Shown here piece after piece: positions 46,444 through 57,511 of a DNA stretch of 64,000 bases. The stretch is taken from assembly GCF_001540865.1 (NCBI RefSeq), contig NW_017893372.1, positions 27,309-91,308 on the forward strand, written 5' to 3'. The DNA comes from Ananas comosus (taxonomy: Eukaryota; Streptophyta; Magnoliopsida; Poales; Bromeliaceae). The notes beneath the pieces were generated by a model. That model was not told where the DNA came from and made no database searches. It worked only from the letters and a program-made list of their open reading frames with translations. The translations under genes and the position numbers were made by a program. Position 1 is the stretch's first letter, and each line of letters begins with the position of its first letter.

Positions 46444-46586
46444 GAGAGATAGGTAGCACGCTATCCGCTTCGTTTATTTCATTTAGAAATAAACTTAGCT
46501 TGAAATATGAATCAACTAGGATTCAAACTTGGGTCTCGGATATCAACCATCAAGACATTTGCCACTTGCTCTAGAGACGGTCAGTT
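46444..46586. repeat. Dispersed repeat, copy 2
   Basis: Partner of 46050-46200, same orientation, about 80-85% identical by eye. Confidence 0.55.
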
Positions 46587-46599
46587 TTTTATCGTATTT

Positions 46600-47935
46600 T
46601 TCTATCTTATGTAATGTAATGTAATTTTTCTATAATTTTAAACGAAGCACATTTCTATAATTTTAAACGAATCAAGTGGCAATTCCTTCTCTTTTTCGGA
46701 CCAATAATTGAATTGCCAGTTGAACCCGCCAGACCCTTAAGCCCGTCGTATTTAATAGATTAATTATCCTTCCGGTTTGTGTAAAAACACTGCCCACACA
46801 TTTCTTCCCAATACGTCTCCTGTCGGATTGGATACAAGTCTAACAATCCCATTAACATCGAGAGGAGTGGAGTGCCAACCAACCCAATTTATGCCCCTCT
46901 CGCACCTTCTTTCCTGCCACTACTGCCACGACGACCAATCAGATGCGCATTAAATGCTCTTTTGACCTTTGCCTAAAGCCATCCTAACCGGACCCCACCA
47001 CGAGTCCCCGACCCTCATCACTCACGTGTCTCCTACCCCTTCTTATCCAATATTCCAATTCCACTAACAATAAATTACTTAGAGGTGAAAATTGTATGGA
47101 GACCCTCTCAACCTGTAACCATTCTGAAGTAGCGTCCTTAACGATAACGATACTTTTTATTTGAATGAGACCCACACAGCTTCTAACTTTTTAGAATTAA
47201 TTATTAGTAGCAAAACAAATTTTGCTGGGTTGATTATAATTTAAACTACATTATAATAAATAAAATTAGATTAATTAAGTGTTAATAACTAATTAAAATT
47301 TTAAATTAACAAACTATAAAAGCTCAATTCAAAAATGAATAAAGGTTAAAGGGGTACCACTCAAAAAAGTAAAAAATAGTAAGAGGGCTATTTCAGAATG
47401 GGATGTAGAACCCTTTTATAAAAATGTACCTACTGTACTCTTAAGAATATAAAATTCTTCATACTCGTAAGTTATTTTCAATTATAGAACTTCCAATTAA
47501 TAAATTCATATCATTAAATATAATTTAGAGTATTTAAAATTTTTAAAAAATAAATTTCATAATTTTTTAATATTATAATAAAGTCTATCAAACGGGCATA
47601 AAATAAACAGTTAAATTCGAACGATTTTTTAAAAATAGAGAATCGGAGTTATTTATCTTTATTTCAATAGTAAATAGAATTTTGTTTCAAAAATACAACT
47701 AGTTATAATTCTTTTACACCGTTAAACTAGCAAATATTCTATACCAATCTTTAAAAATTATCAATTTTGAGATCTTTTGATGTATGATAAATAATATCAA
47801 AAAATTATGAAATTTAATTTCTAAAGTTTTAAATGTTGTAGATAATGTTAAATGGCATGGAACATTAATTCGAAAATTTTATCATCGAAAATGAGTGTGA
47901 AAGCATTACTCATAAGAATATAGTAGCCTAACTCA
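46600..47935. other. AT-rich spacer, no supported gene
   Basis: Apart from a moderately GC-balanced stretch (46730-47050) the sequence is AT-rich and full of stops in all frames. No motif recognised. Confidence 0.5.
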
Positions 47936-47970
47936 TATATATATATATATATACACACACCCACCCACAC
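47936..47970. repeat. (TA)n(CA)n microsatellite
   Basis: 'atatatatatatatatacacacacccacccacacaag' lies just before the degraded copia pol. Confidence 0.9.
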
Positions 47971-48024
47971 AAGAGAGATGATGGACATCTAGGATCCAAA
48001 GTTTGGTGGAACGCCTAATCTTGC

Positions 48025-50520
48025 TTATTGTCGATGATTTACTCGCTTTGTATGGTCAGCGCTTCCTACCGAGAAAAAGCTGGATACTTTAATCTTTTTA
48101 TTGAATCTCGTCTCCGTCTTATGACTATGAACAAAAAAAGATGTACGTATTCCGAAGCGATCAGGCGGGAGATTCATAAATTCTAAATTTTGTTGTCATT
48201 CTGTGTTGTCATAATGTATAAAACATAATATCTCGGCTGCCTATCAGGTACAGGCAAGCCATCCAACGAAACACACGGTGGGGTGAACGCAAAGAAGAAG
48301 GGTTGCCAGGAGATGGCTCGTGTCATGCTCTAATAGTAAGAAACTTTGCTTTACCTTTTTGGCCGAAGCCAGTTACAACACGCTGTCTAGTGTATTCAAT
48401 CGGATTTATGTACTTGGGCACTTCATGAATACGCCTTATGAATTTTCGGCTGTGGTAGGAAATCCTAACATTAATACCTTTCGGCTTCGTTGTGCAGTAA
48501 ATAATATTTTATCTCTCCTGGGATCGTGAAGAATCTTTCGGAAAATGTTGACTCATCGCGATCGACGAAGCATATTTCTTGGTTAATGTACTACTATCAA
48601 AGACTAACTCGTCATCGCTTATTCGGGCTCTACAATTTACCGATGCTAAGACGGTGAACAAAGTCATCAATATAAAAGTTGATGAAGGTTTGTCGTGAGT
48701 TCTTTTATGAATTGGTTCTTTCCTAACTCTTTGATGAATGATCGATGATAATTGATTCAAACCGATTTGTATTGCTCTAGAGAAGATAAGTTCTAAAAAC
48801 TTGATAATGTCCATTGCACTTTGAAAATATTGCATCAAATGAATTATCTGACGCACAAAAACCAGTCGTCTGAAATTCCTAGCATATTCTCTGAGATACC
48901 CCCCTGACGACTTGGTCAAGAGATCATCCTTTATCAAATGTGATTGGGCGATCCTAATGTTGGTGTGGCGAACCAAAGTCAGTTACAATGTGAATTTGCT
49001 GTTATGTTTCTTGATCGCGAGCCAAAGAATGCACGAAGCTTTGTGAGATATTGATAGAATGCCATGCAAGAAGACTTGGCATTTGTTCGCAAGTGGATGT
49101 ATGGGATTGGTTGCCTCGTCTGACAGACAACACATTATTGGTACAAAATGGGTCTTAGAAAAAAAAATGAGGATGGTACTATTGTGCGAACAAAACAATG
49201 ATGGCTCAGGGGTATTCACATAATTTGAGGGATAATTGACTTTGATGAAACCTTTTCTGCTTCTGTTGCCAGTCTGAGATCTATTTCGTATCTTGTTCGC
49301 GATCTGACTTGCCATTTTGAAATCACGCTCCTTTCAAATGCGATGTCAAAAATGCGGTTTCTAAATGGATTTTTTAAAAGAGAAAGTTTATGTTGATACA
49401 TATCGAAAGGTTTTATTGTACCAAAATTTTCAAATCTACGTTTTTGTGATTTGAAAAAGCACTTTATGGACTAAAACAAGTTCGCCGAGCATTGTACGCG
49501 AATGCTTGACAAAATATCTTTTGGAAAAAGGGCTATAACCAGCGGGGAGCGGTATAGAACTCTCTATGTAAAAACACCTAAGGATTAATTTTCATAGTGG
49601 CACAAATATATATTGAATGACATAGTTTTTGGAGCTATAAAGATAAGGATGCCGCTGATTTTGCAAAGTTAATGACCAGCGAGTTGAGATGTCGATAATG
49701 GGGAGCTTATTATTTTCTTGGACTTCAAGTTAAACAATCAAAATGGAATTCATTTGTCACAGACAAAGTATGCAAAGGAACTGGTTAAGAAATTTGGATT
49801 GGACAATGCAAAGATTTTGACACTCCAATGGGTACAAGCAACAAAGGATTGGGATGAATCAGAATGTCAGAGTGTGGATGAGAAACAATACAGAAGCATA
49901 TGTAGCCTATTGTACTTGAGCGTGGAGCAGGCCAGATATTGCGTTTAGTGTTGGAATTTGTGCTCGTTATCACCTAACCTAAGGAAGTACATCTGAAAGC
50001 ATTAAAAGGATCATTCGTTGTTAAAGGAACAACCGAGTATGGACTCTGGTATCTATGGGAACATCTCTTGACCTAATCGGCTACTCGGATGCTGACTGGG
50101 CAGGCTCGCAGATGATCGGAAAAGTACTAGTGGAGCTTGTTTTTACATTTGGACATTGTTTGGTCGCTTGGCCACAGTAAGAAACAAAATTGTATTGCTC
50201 TTTCACTGCAGAAGCTGAATACTTGCGGCGGAGTTGCTCTACTCAATTAATTTGGATGAAAAGCTTACTGAGCGACATCGGATTCCTTCTACCACTTCTT
50301 ACTATTCTGTGTGACAACACGGTGCAATTAATATTTCTAAAAACCTCTGTTTTACATTCTTCTCGAACAAACATATGAACTAAGATTATCATTTTAGAGA
50401 ACTGGTTGAATCAACATCTTACCAACTTGAATATATTTGACTGAAAATCAACGTCGCAGATATTTTAACCAAACCGTTTGGATCAAAAACGTTTTCTGCA
50501 TTTAAGAAAAGCAATTGGTA
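48025..50520 (+). pseudogene. Ty1/copia pol remnant (integrase, reverse transcriptase, RNase H)
   Basis: Pieces of a copia polyprotein occur in the right order but in shifting frames. Integrase: 'DD.TRFVW'-like at 48035, 'IRSDQ' at 48150, VERK..(R)LQEMARVML at about 48280-48330, FLAEA...NRIYV, TPYEF. Reverse transcriptase: NEDGTIVR (49165), DFDETFSA (49240), KKALYGLKQ (49455), a broken catalytic Y-D-D region (49608-49630, one-base insertion), SQTKYAKELVKKFG (49752). RNase H: YSDADWAGS (50083), KKQNCIALS.AEAEYL (50180), DIFTKP (50457). Pol makes and integrates element DNA. This copy has many frameshifts and stops and is dead. The order integrase-then-RT is what places it in Ty1/copia. Confidence 0.88.
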
Positions 50521-50735
50521 TGAACCCTTCAATCTAGATATATTACTAGTGCGGCCATAAGTCATGTGCATGTTGGCATTTTTTTATGATTTCGGTTTTG
50601 AGAGTTGGTGTGAATTTCTTGCATAATGTTGCTGTTTTGGGAGATGTAGTTGATCTGCGACTTTAAGTATTCTATTGTATCTTTTGATTGATGCCACGTC
50701 AGGGTTACCTCTATTTGAATATTTTTGAACGATCA
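50521..50735. other. Sequence after copia pol, before N gap
   Basis: About 215 bp of unassigned sequence, possibly the start of the 3' LTR of the copia remnant ('tgttggca' around 50572). There is no second LTR to compare with. Confidence 0.35.
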
Positions 50736-50782
50736 NNNNNNNNNNNNNNNNNNNNNNNNNCTATAGTAATATATATTAGAGA

Positions 50783-50819
50783 GTATAGAGAGAGAGAGAG
50801 AGAGATAGAGGAGAGAGAG

Positions 50820-50852
<33 letters not shown>
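50783..50852. repeat. (GA)n microsatellite
   Basis: GA repeats interrupted by 'gatagagga' and 'acaaga'. They continue at 55216 after the solo LTR, so the LTR probably inserted in the tract. Confidence 0.9.
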
Positions 50853-50854
<2 letters not shown>

Positions 50855-53800
50855 TCACTCCCCGGGGTCCTTTTATTTGAACACAGGCGGAAAAAGCGTC
50901 CTAAATTTTTTTTGAAAACCTGACCCATCAGAGTAAGTGCCAGATCGCTCACATCAATACATCCGAATTCCACTTTCACTTGAAAGGACAGAGCTCCCGC
51001 TGATTTGCATCTGCTCGCACAAGACAGGACAGTACAGAATGGATACAACCACAATAATGAATATAGAAATAATTATTTCATTCCATACTATATCATTACA
51101 TTCACTCATCAAATCCAGATTTCATTAATAATTTAAATAATTACAGAAAATTCTTTGAAAACATTTCCTATACCAGAAACCTTTATTCTTAAAAACACTT
51201 ACACGAGGGTAGTAAAACTCTTTCATTCATAAAATTCACAAATTCCCATTTATATCATTCATCAGAAAACCCATATTATCAAATGTAATAAAATACACTA
51301 ACCATATAAACGGCACTAAGCTATAAATCAAGCAGACAAAATTAAAATAAGGGTAAATACTAAACCGAATAGCCTGGTCGGAAGCGTCTACGACGCTACG
51401 TATCTCACGTCGCAGTCTGCAACGCCTCACCGCCCGCGTGATACTTGAAAAATAGTGAGTGGGAGGTGAGCAACGCATGTAAACATTGTCTCCCCTCTCC
51501 AGTGGGTACTGCAAGCCAAGAAGGCGATGTTGAGTACTACACCGGTATGCAGAAACATACAAGCAACACCGTTCCTGTCAGTAGAAATACAATTAGGAAG
51601 CAATAGTAAACCAAAGAATGTATACGGTAATAGCAGATATATCTAATATCAGTAGCATATAAACTAAAAGACAAGTAAGAACTAGCCTAATAGCTGCTAC
51701 TGCACTGTTAACTGGAACCGAAAGGCATACATGAAATCTACTAAGCAGCAAGACAACTGTAATAAGAAATTGTAAGTATGATCAACGACTGCTACGTAGA
51801 CAGTTATGCGTCACGCAGTCAAGAAGTCCAAAAGTACCGCAATCTAAACCAATGCTCTCTTGTCTCAGCCCGCAGACCTCAAAGCCAGTGCAACTACTAC
51901 TTCTCCAGTGCATATAACCCCCTAGGCTCAACAGTATTGTTCATCCATTCACCACTTTTCCGAAAGAACGACTCCTTGCGTTGGTGGATCAGACCGCCAG
52001 TGTTTCGTGAAATGCGAGCAAGTATTGGCGATCATCAATGCAATTGCTCAATAAATCAACCGTCGGCAAACCACCGACAATCCTGGCCGCCCCTAGCCCA
52101 TCGACCGCATGTGGTCATCATGTAACCAAATCGGCCAACCACGGTCACAAGTACACTGAGTAGAAAGTCGACTCAATCATGTCACATAGATAAGGGTATT
52201 GAACTCGACCATCAGTGTCACAGATAGAGGATATGAAACTCGACACCATCATGTCACAGATAAAGATATAAACTCGACCATCCTGTCGCAAGTATAGGAT
52301 TATGAACTCGACCAAATCATGCACAGATATAGGACTATGTGATGAAATCTACTCTACTCCTAACCACAAGATACTAAATATAAAACAACCAGATGAGTAA
52401 TACGAAAATAATATGGGTGAAGCTGCAATATGTATATGCACATAGATATGAGTAAGTAGGGCAAGTAGAACCATCACCGACTGCATCACTGTACCTTGAT
52501 CGTGAATGCCGAAGTACCCACCTGTAAACTGTCGCGCCTGTCTCCTGACTGGCAAAGAGACATTCACCACGTACCTTAAGGAGGTCCCACACGGGTTATG
52601 TTCTAAACCCACACTAATAAATAAAATCATAACATCGCAACTAACAAACCGGAGATCGCAGTTTCCCACAAACCGACTACCGTGACTCCGCGGAAATTCC
52701 GAAATCGCACTAGACTCCGTCGGACCATGAAATGTCCGCGAACGACCGACTCTTGCTACGGAGTCACCCGCGCACAACACACAACACAGTCAAAAAGATG
52801 TCTTGGCAGCAAAACAAAAATCTGCGCCTCCAAACAATTATCGTCGGATAAATCGTTCGATCTGGATACCGAAAGTGTCTATTTCGACACCGGGAACCCA
52901 CGCGTCGCTATAACACGTGCATTTCTGAACTCCTCGAAATACATAGTGGCCAGCCAACAAGGCTCAGCGACTCACAAATGCTCAGCGAGGAAGATGACCG
53001 TCGGAAGAAATTCCGACTAAAACCGTGTTCCGTCGGCGATTCTGCCGACAAACACACCGAAAGCATTCCGATGCTCCACAAGGTCTGGGGCCTTGGACAT
53101 ATGCATCCAGAGTTATCCCTGCTCACAAACATGCTCCAACATAGCCACGACAAATCAAATTGCATAAAAGCCCTGCCCGATTCAAGAAACACGTTATATG
53201 TTTTTTCGGGCTTTTATGGTCCCCTCTACCGCAAACCAGTAGTCAATCAAGCCGAGTCGGAGATACCCGCTACAGGTTTCGGCATGCCAAACGGCCGGTG
53301 CTCACCTTTCAGAGCACTGCCGGCCACTCGTGGCGCTGCCGCACAGCGACAAGAAAATTGAAAACAGCGCGGCACAGCGCTAAGAAGCGAATAATACATC
53401 AGTACCAGGGCATCTGCTCCGCCTGCCGGAGTGAGCACTATGTCAGTCACGAAGTAAACGACTGATCGTGGACTCACTTCCAAGGTCATCGGGTGCCCAT
53501 AGAATCATCACGCCAACAAGTGATCGAAAAAGTCAAACAGTGCACAAGGAAACCTTCAAACTAAACTTACCGGCAGCTTGTGGAGCAATGGGGGGGGGGG
53601 GGGGTTGCCGGCGCCCGGCCGGACTGCGGCTGGACGCATGCAGAGTTTATGACGGACGGAGGAAGCTGGGCCAGCGCTCGTCAGGCGTGGCGAAGCGGCG
53701 GCGCGACGTGCAACTGATGCTCTAGACACCCAACCCGAAAGGCCCAAGCCAGTTGCTGCCAATAGAGCTCCGCGGCGGGGTAGCGACGGCGACAGGGTGC

Positions 53801-55215
53801 GCGTGCCAGGCGGAGCCCGATGCTCACCCGCGGCGGCGGAAGCGCGGCGGCGCGTTGCTGGTTGGTGGCTCGGCCTGCACAGACCCGTGCGCGCGGCAGA
53901 AAGAAGGAGCTGGCGCGCCTGCCGCCACGAGACCGGATGGGAGCTCTGGCAGACGGAGAGCGTGAAATCGTCGAGGCCGGTGGGAGGCGGCCCGCCGATC
54001 CTGGACATGCGGCAGACCGGGGAGAGAGATTGGCCCCACACGGGCCAGATCTCCCGCTCCTGTCGCATCTATTCGCTAACCAGTAGGAGGCTGCGGCGGG
54101 CCACCTCGGACCGGACAGCGGAGGTGCCGGCGCACGAAGAGGTCGCTCCATGAGGTCCTGCGGCGGCGGTCCTTGGTAGCAGAGGTCGGCCCGGCTCGCC
54201 CGCTGCCGGGTCTGGCGACGTAGACCGCGTTCCTGGCGCGCCGGCGACAGCGCGTGGACGGAGGGACCGCGGGAATTCGCCGGAGGGAAGCCTCTGCCAG
54301 AGAGCTGGCAGGCCCGAGCCCAGAAGGGTGACTTCCTGAGACAGAAAGCCGAGGGAGTGTGAGAATGGCGAAGAAGTGATTAGGGGGGAGGAGGGTTTTT
54401 CGGGCGGCCGGCAGCACTGCCGCGCCGTGGTCGCTGCACAGGCTAAGGGCAAATGTCAGAGGTGTCGCAGGGAGAGCGGCTGAGGGAGAAGGTGAACCAA
54501 AGTTAGGGTTTCCATAGAACCCTCAGAAAAAACCATACATGATTGTCACATTGCACAGCAAGCCCTCTAAACTATATCAGAAAATTCAGTCCTTCACAGT
54601 GCCATATTTAAACTTATGCACGCTCTCACGTCTGATCTCACGTGCGATTCGGTACATAAAATATACAGACTTTGCGAATAACCCGATTTTTCCATCTCTC
54701 GACCCCTTATGCGAACTTCAAGCAATATCCGACAATCCGTTCATCGATTTCTGAACGTATTGCACAATCCCGTTCAGGCACGACGAGGGCCTTGTAAATC
54801 AGCAGTTCGTTTGTCCGATTTGATCTCCGATTCACGAGAAACGCTCACTCTCTCCCCAAATAGCCAAAATGATGCACAATTACGATAAAGAAACATGTAT
54901 TTTCAAGATTTTTCTCGAAACCGTCATCAGATCTAAAATCCGTCAGTGCGCATTGGTTTCCGAATAGCTGAACCGTTTCAAACGAGCTAATTGGATTCTA
55001 TAACGGATCGCGATAAGCGCCGAAAGCCAAACCCACTCCGTGGCTCCCTCCGAAAATCGGAGTTACTATTCATAATGAAAACTAATAATCGCCTAACTCT
55101 CCATTTAGCGTCATTTCTACCTGAAACTCGACGAATTTTATCGTAATTAAAATTACATCACATAAACATCATCAACAAGAATTTAGCTTGGCACTGTAAA
55201 ATGCTCGTCCTTACA
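50853..55215 (-). mobile_element. Solo LTR, family I, 4.36 kb, with GC-rich core
   Basis: It starts TGTCACTCCCCGGGG and ends CTCGTCCTTACA on the plus strand. GAGAG stands on both sides (50848-50852, 55216-55220), consistent with a 5-bp duplication, though the site is itself GA repeat. No internal region follows. Most of it has ordinary composition, but 53575-54460 is strongly GC-rich. Overlapping frames there on both strands are low-complexity Arg/Pro/Ala/Gly products of GC content and resemble no family I know. Confidence 0.75.
53575..54460. other. GC-rich block inside LTR I
   Basis: It includes a 15-G homopolymer (about 53590-53604) and dense CG dinucleotides, unlike the rest of the window. 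Read on the minus strand, it lies about 0.8-1.6 kb after the LTR start, where the transcribed leader might be. It could be a CpG-dense LTR regulatory region or an acquired fragment. Nothing shows it is coding. Confidence 0.6.
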
Positions 55216-55239
55216 GAGAGAGAGAAGAGAGAGATGCTA

Positions 55240-55770
55240 GGCTGGTAATCTTCGGTAGCATCAGAGGCCTCCATGCTACCAGGTTGTTTTCAATTGATGC
55301 TTGGCTCCATATCGACGATCGATCGTGCCGTTAGACTTTGACTACAGCTATCGAAAGTATTTGAAAATTAAATTTTTAATTTTTGACATCATTTGGCAGT
55401 GATTCAAAATATCTCAAAATTGACAATTTTAACGGTAGATTTTAATACGTGTGAATTTTAATATGTTAACACAATGCCAAATTTGATGTAAATTTTATAG
55501 AAATTTTTCACATATTTAAGATAAGATTAGTATCTCTGATCTAAATTCAATCTTTATTCATCATTGTTTTATGAGATTTTTATTTTCTGCAGTTATTTTA
55601 GATCACTCATTTAATAATAAATATGCTCGAAAATTATAAAATTTAATTTCCAAATACTTTTAATATGTAAATCAGTCTAACTAAGCCGATCGTCGATTTC
55701 GGAGCCACATCTATTGAAACAACTGGTAGCACGAGGCCTCCGGCTACCGATAGTGATGACCACCGCCCCA
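55240..55770. mobile_element. Fold-back MITE-like element flanked by GA and CT tracts
   Basis: 'atcttcggtagcatcagaggcctccatgctacc' at the left end pairs with 'ggtagcacgaggcctccggctaccgatagt' at the right end. The inner 'aattttaacggtagattttaata' region is AT-rich. GA repeats lie left and CT repeats right (55775-55860). No coding capacity. Confidence 0.65.
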
Positions 55771-55921
55771 CCACCTTCTCTCTCTCTCCTACTCTCTCTC
55801 TCTCTCTCTACTCCCGCCCTCACTCGGTCCTAGTAGGTCCCTTCTCTCGCTCTCTCTTTCATCTCCTATAGTATTATATATATATATAATATATATATAT
55901 AAATATATTAATCATCAGTTT

Positions 55922-56152
55922 ATGTACACGTGCGCGGCGAAAGGGAGCCGGGGGCGAGGCGTGGCGTGTGCGTTGGCGGGAAGCGGGCGAGGCTCGGCGG
56001 GGCTACACGCTCTGGGACGACAGCGCGAGCTGAGCTGCGCACACTGGCGCTGTGCTGCCGAGCACGGGTGGGCGCGAGGCACGTGCCGGCGCTTGCATAG
56101 GGTGGCTTAGCGCCGGCTCGCGCAGGATGCGGCTCGGTAGCGGTGGCCAGCC
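55922..56152. other. GC-rich island of unknown nature
   Basis: About 230 bp of GC-rich sequence between TA repeats and AT-rich DNA. It could be a fragment of a first exon or a CpG-rich repeat. The 62-codon frame in it resembles nothing I know. Confidence 0.4.
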
Positions 56153-56975
56153 ATTGAGAGAGGGAGTTTTTTTGTTATCTCTTCCTAAATTTTTTCTTTC
56201 TCATATTGAAGAAAAGATTTAATAATTTTTTTATGTGCTCTAATTTTTATTGTTTTAATTAAAAATTTAAAAAATCTATTAAATAATTTAAATAGTTAAA
56301 TTATTTGTATTTAATATAAAATGTTAATTTTACCATATTAAGTATTTAGATATAAATTGCACATTTAAAAATAAAAGAAAGATTGATTGAGTTTAAGTTA
56401 ATTTTACGTCGAACTGACTCAAATCTAATATATCGAAAGATGCACTCATGATTTTTAAAAAGTCAAAAATACATCGACTGACTGACATCTAATATATGGC
56501 GAAAAATTGATTAAGTCCAAAATAAATATTTTGAAGACTTGGATTTTAAAAAAATTATAAATCATTTCACCAGGAACGGACAACTTACTTTTCTAAAATA
56601 TTTATAAATATTAAATTTAAAATTGAGTGGATTTAGGGTTATCCTAAATTTTCTATAATATGTTTTGACATTTTTATCCCACTTATATTATACTGTTATG
56701 GTTTTGAAAGGGACATAACTTTGGATACGTAAAGACTTGAAATATAATAATTAGAAAATTATGTACTAACTGTTATAATTATCGCTAAAATCTTATCAGA
56801 GGTGTTTATTCTATCATTTTTATTACAGCAATGTTTTTTACTTCGCGTATACTCCTTTTATATAATTTTGGGCTCATTTTTTTTGGTTATTATTTATTTT
56901 ATTTATATATTACTTTTCTACAGAATCATCAGGCACAAAGCGCAGTGGTCCTTCAGTAGTGTGTGTTTGAATAAT
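56153..56975. other. AT-rich spacer, no supported gene
   Basis: Short frames here are hydrophobic Phe/Ile/Leu-rich products of T-rich DNA. No motif. Confidence 0.5.
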
Positions 56976-56984
56976 AATATATAG

Positions 56985-57120
56985 AGAGAGAGAGAGAAGA
57001 GAGAAGAGGTCCGGCTAGAATCACTATCAATAGAGCATACGAAGCATTTGGTGGTATCAAAGCTTTCTGCCGTTAGATTACCTATTTTATCATTTCATCC
57101 GTTCGATTATACTATCAACA
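56985..57120. repeat. Dispersed repeat next to GA tract, copy 1
   Basis: 'gtccggctagaatcactatc' to 'ccgttcgattatactatcaa' recurs at 57290-57430 with many substitutions. Each copy is preceded by a GA tract. Confidence 0.6.
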
Positions 57121-57224
57121 AACACCGCACCACCTAGGCCACATCATCCTAAACCGCATACATTCTTTTAACCAAGGGCGGAAAACTAATAGCACCAAAT
57201 CAGTTACTATTAATATAAACCCTA

Positions 57225-57275
57225 GCCTAGTTATATATATATATATATATATAGTATATATATATATATATATAG
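57225..57275. repeat. (TA)n microsatellite
   Basis: Two TA runs separated by one GT step, followed by GA repeats. Confidence 0.9.
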
Positions 57276-57289
57276 AGAAGCAGAGAGAG

Positions 57290-57430
57290 AGAAGAGAGAG
57301 TAGAGAGAGAGATGACAAGTCCAGCGGGATACTATCTATAAGCAAGAACCATTTGGCTGCTAATCAAGTTCTGTCACTTAAATATTACCTGTTTAAATCA
57401 TTTTCATCCCGTTCGATTATACTATTCAAG
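57290..57430. repeat. Dispersed repeat next to GA tract, copy 2
   Basis: Partner of 56985-57120, same orientation. Confidence 0.6.
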
Positions 57431-57511
57431 TAACTACTCCTCAAAACAAATCATTGAAATTCTGTTTAGCATATTGAATCAAATTCAGCACCTCGTGCTT
57501 TGAAATTTGAA

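Noticed and set aside
53556..54152. Overlapping 70-170 codon frames on both strands, Arg/Pro/Ala-rich
   Set aside because: They lie in the GC-rich block, where stop codons are rare in every frame; no motif, no conserved start, and frames on both strands look equally 'good'. Treated as composition, not genes.
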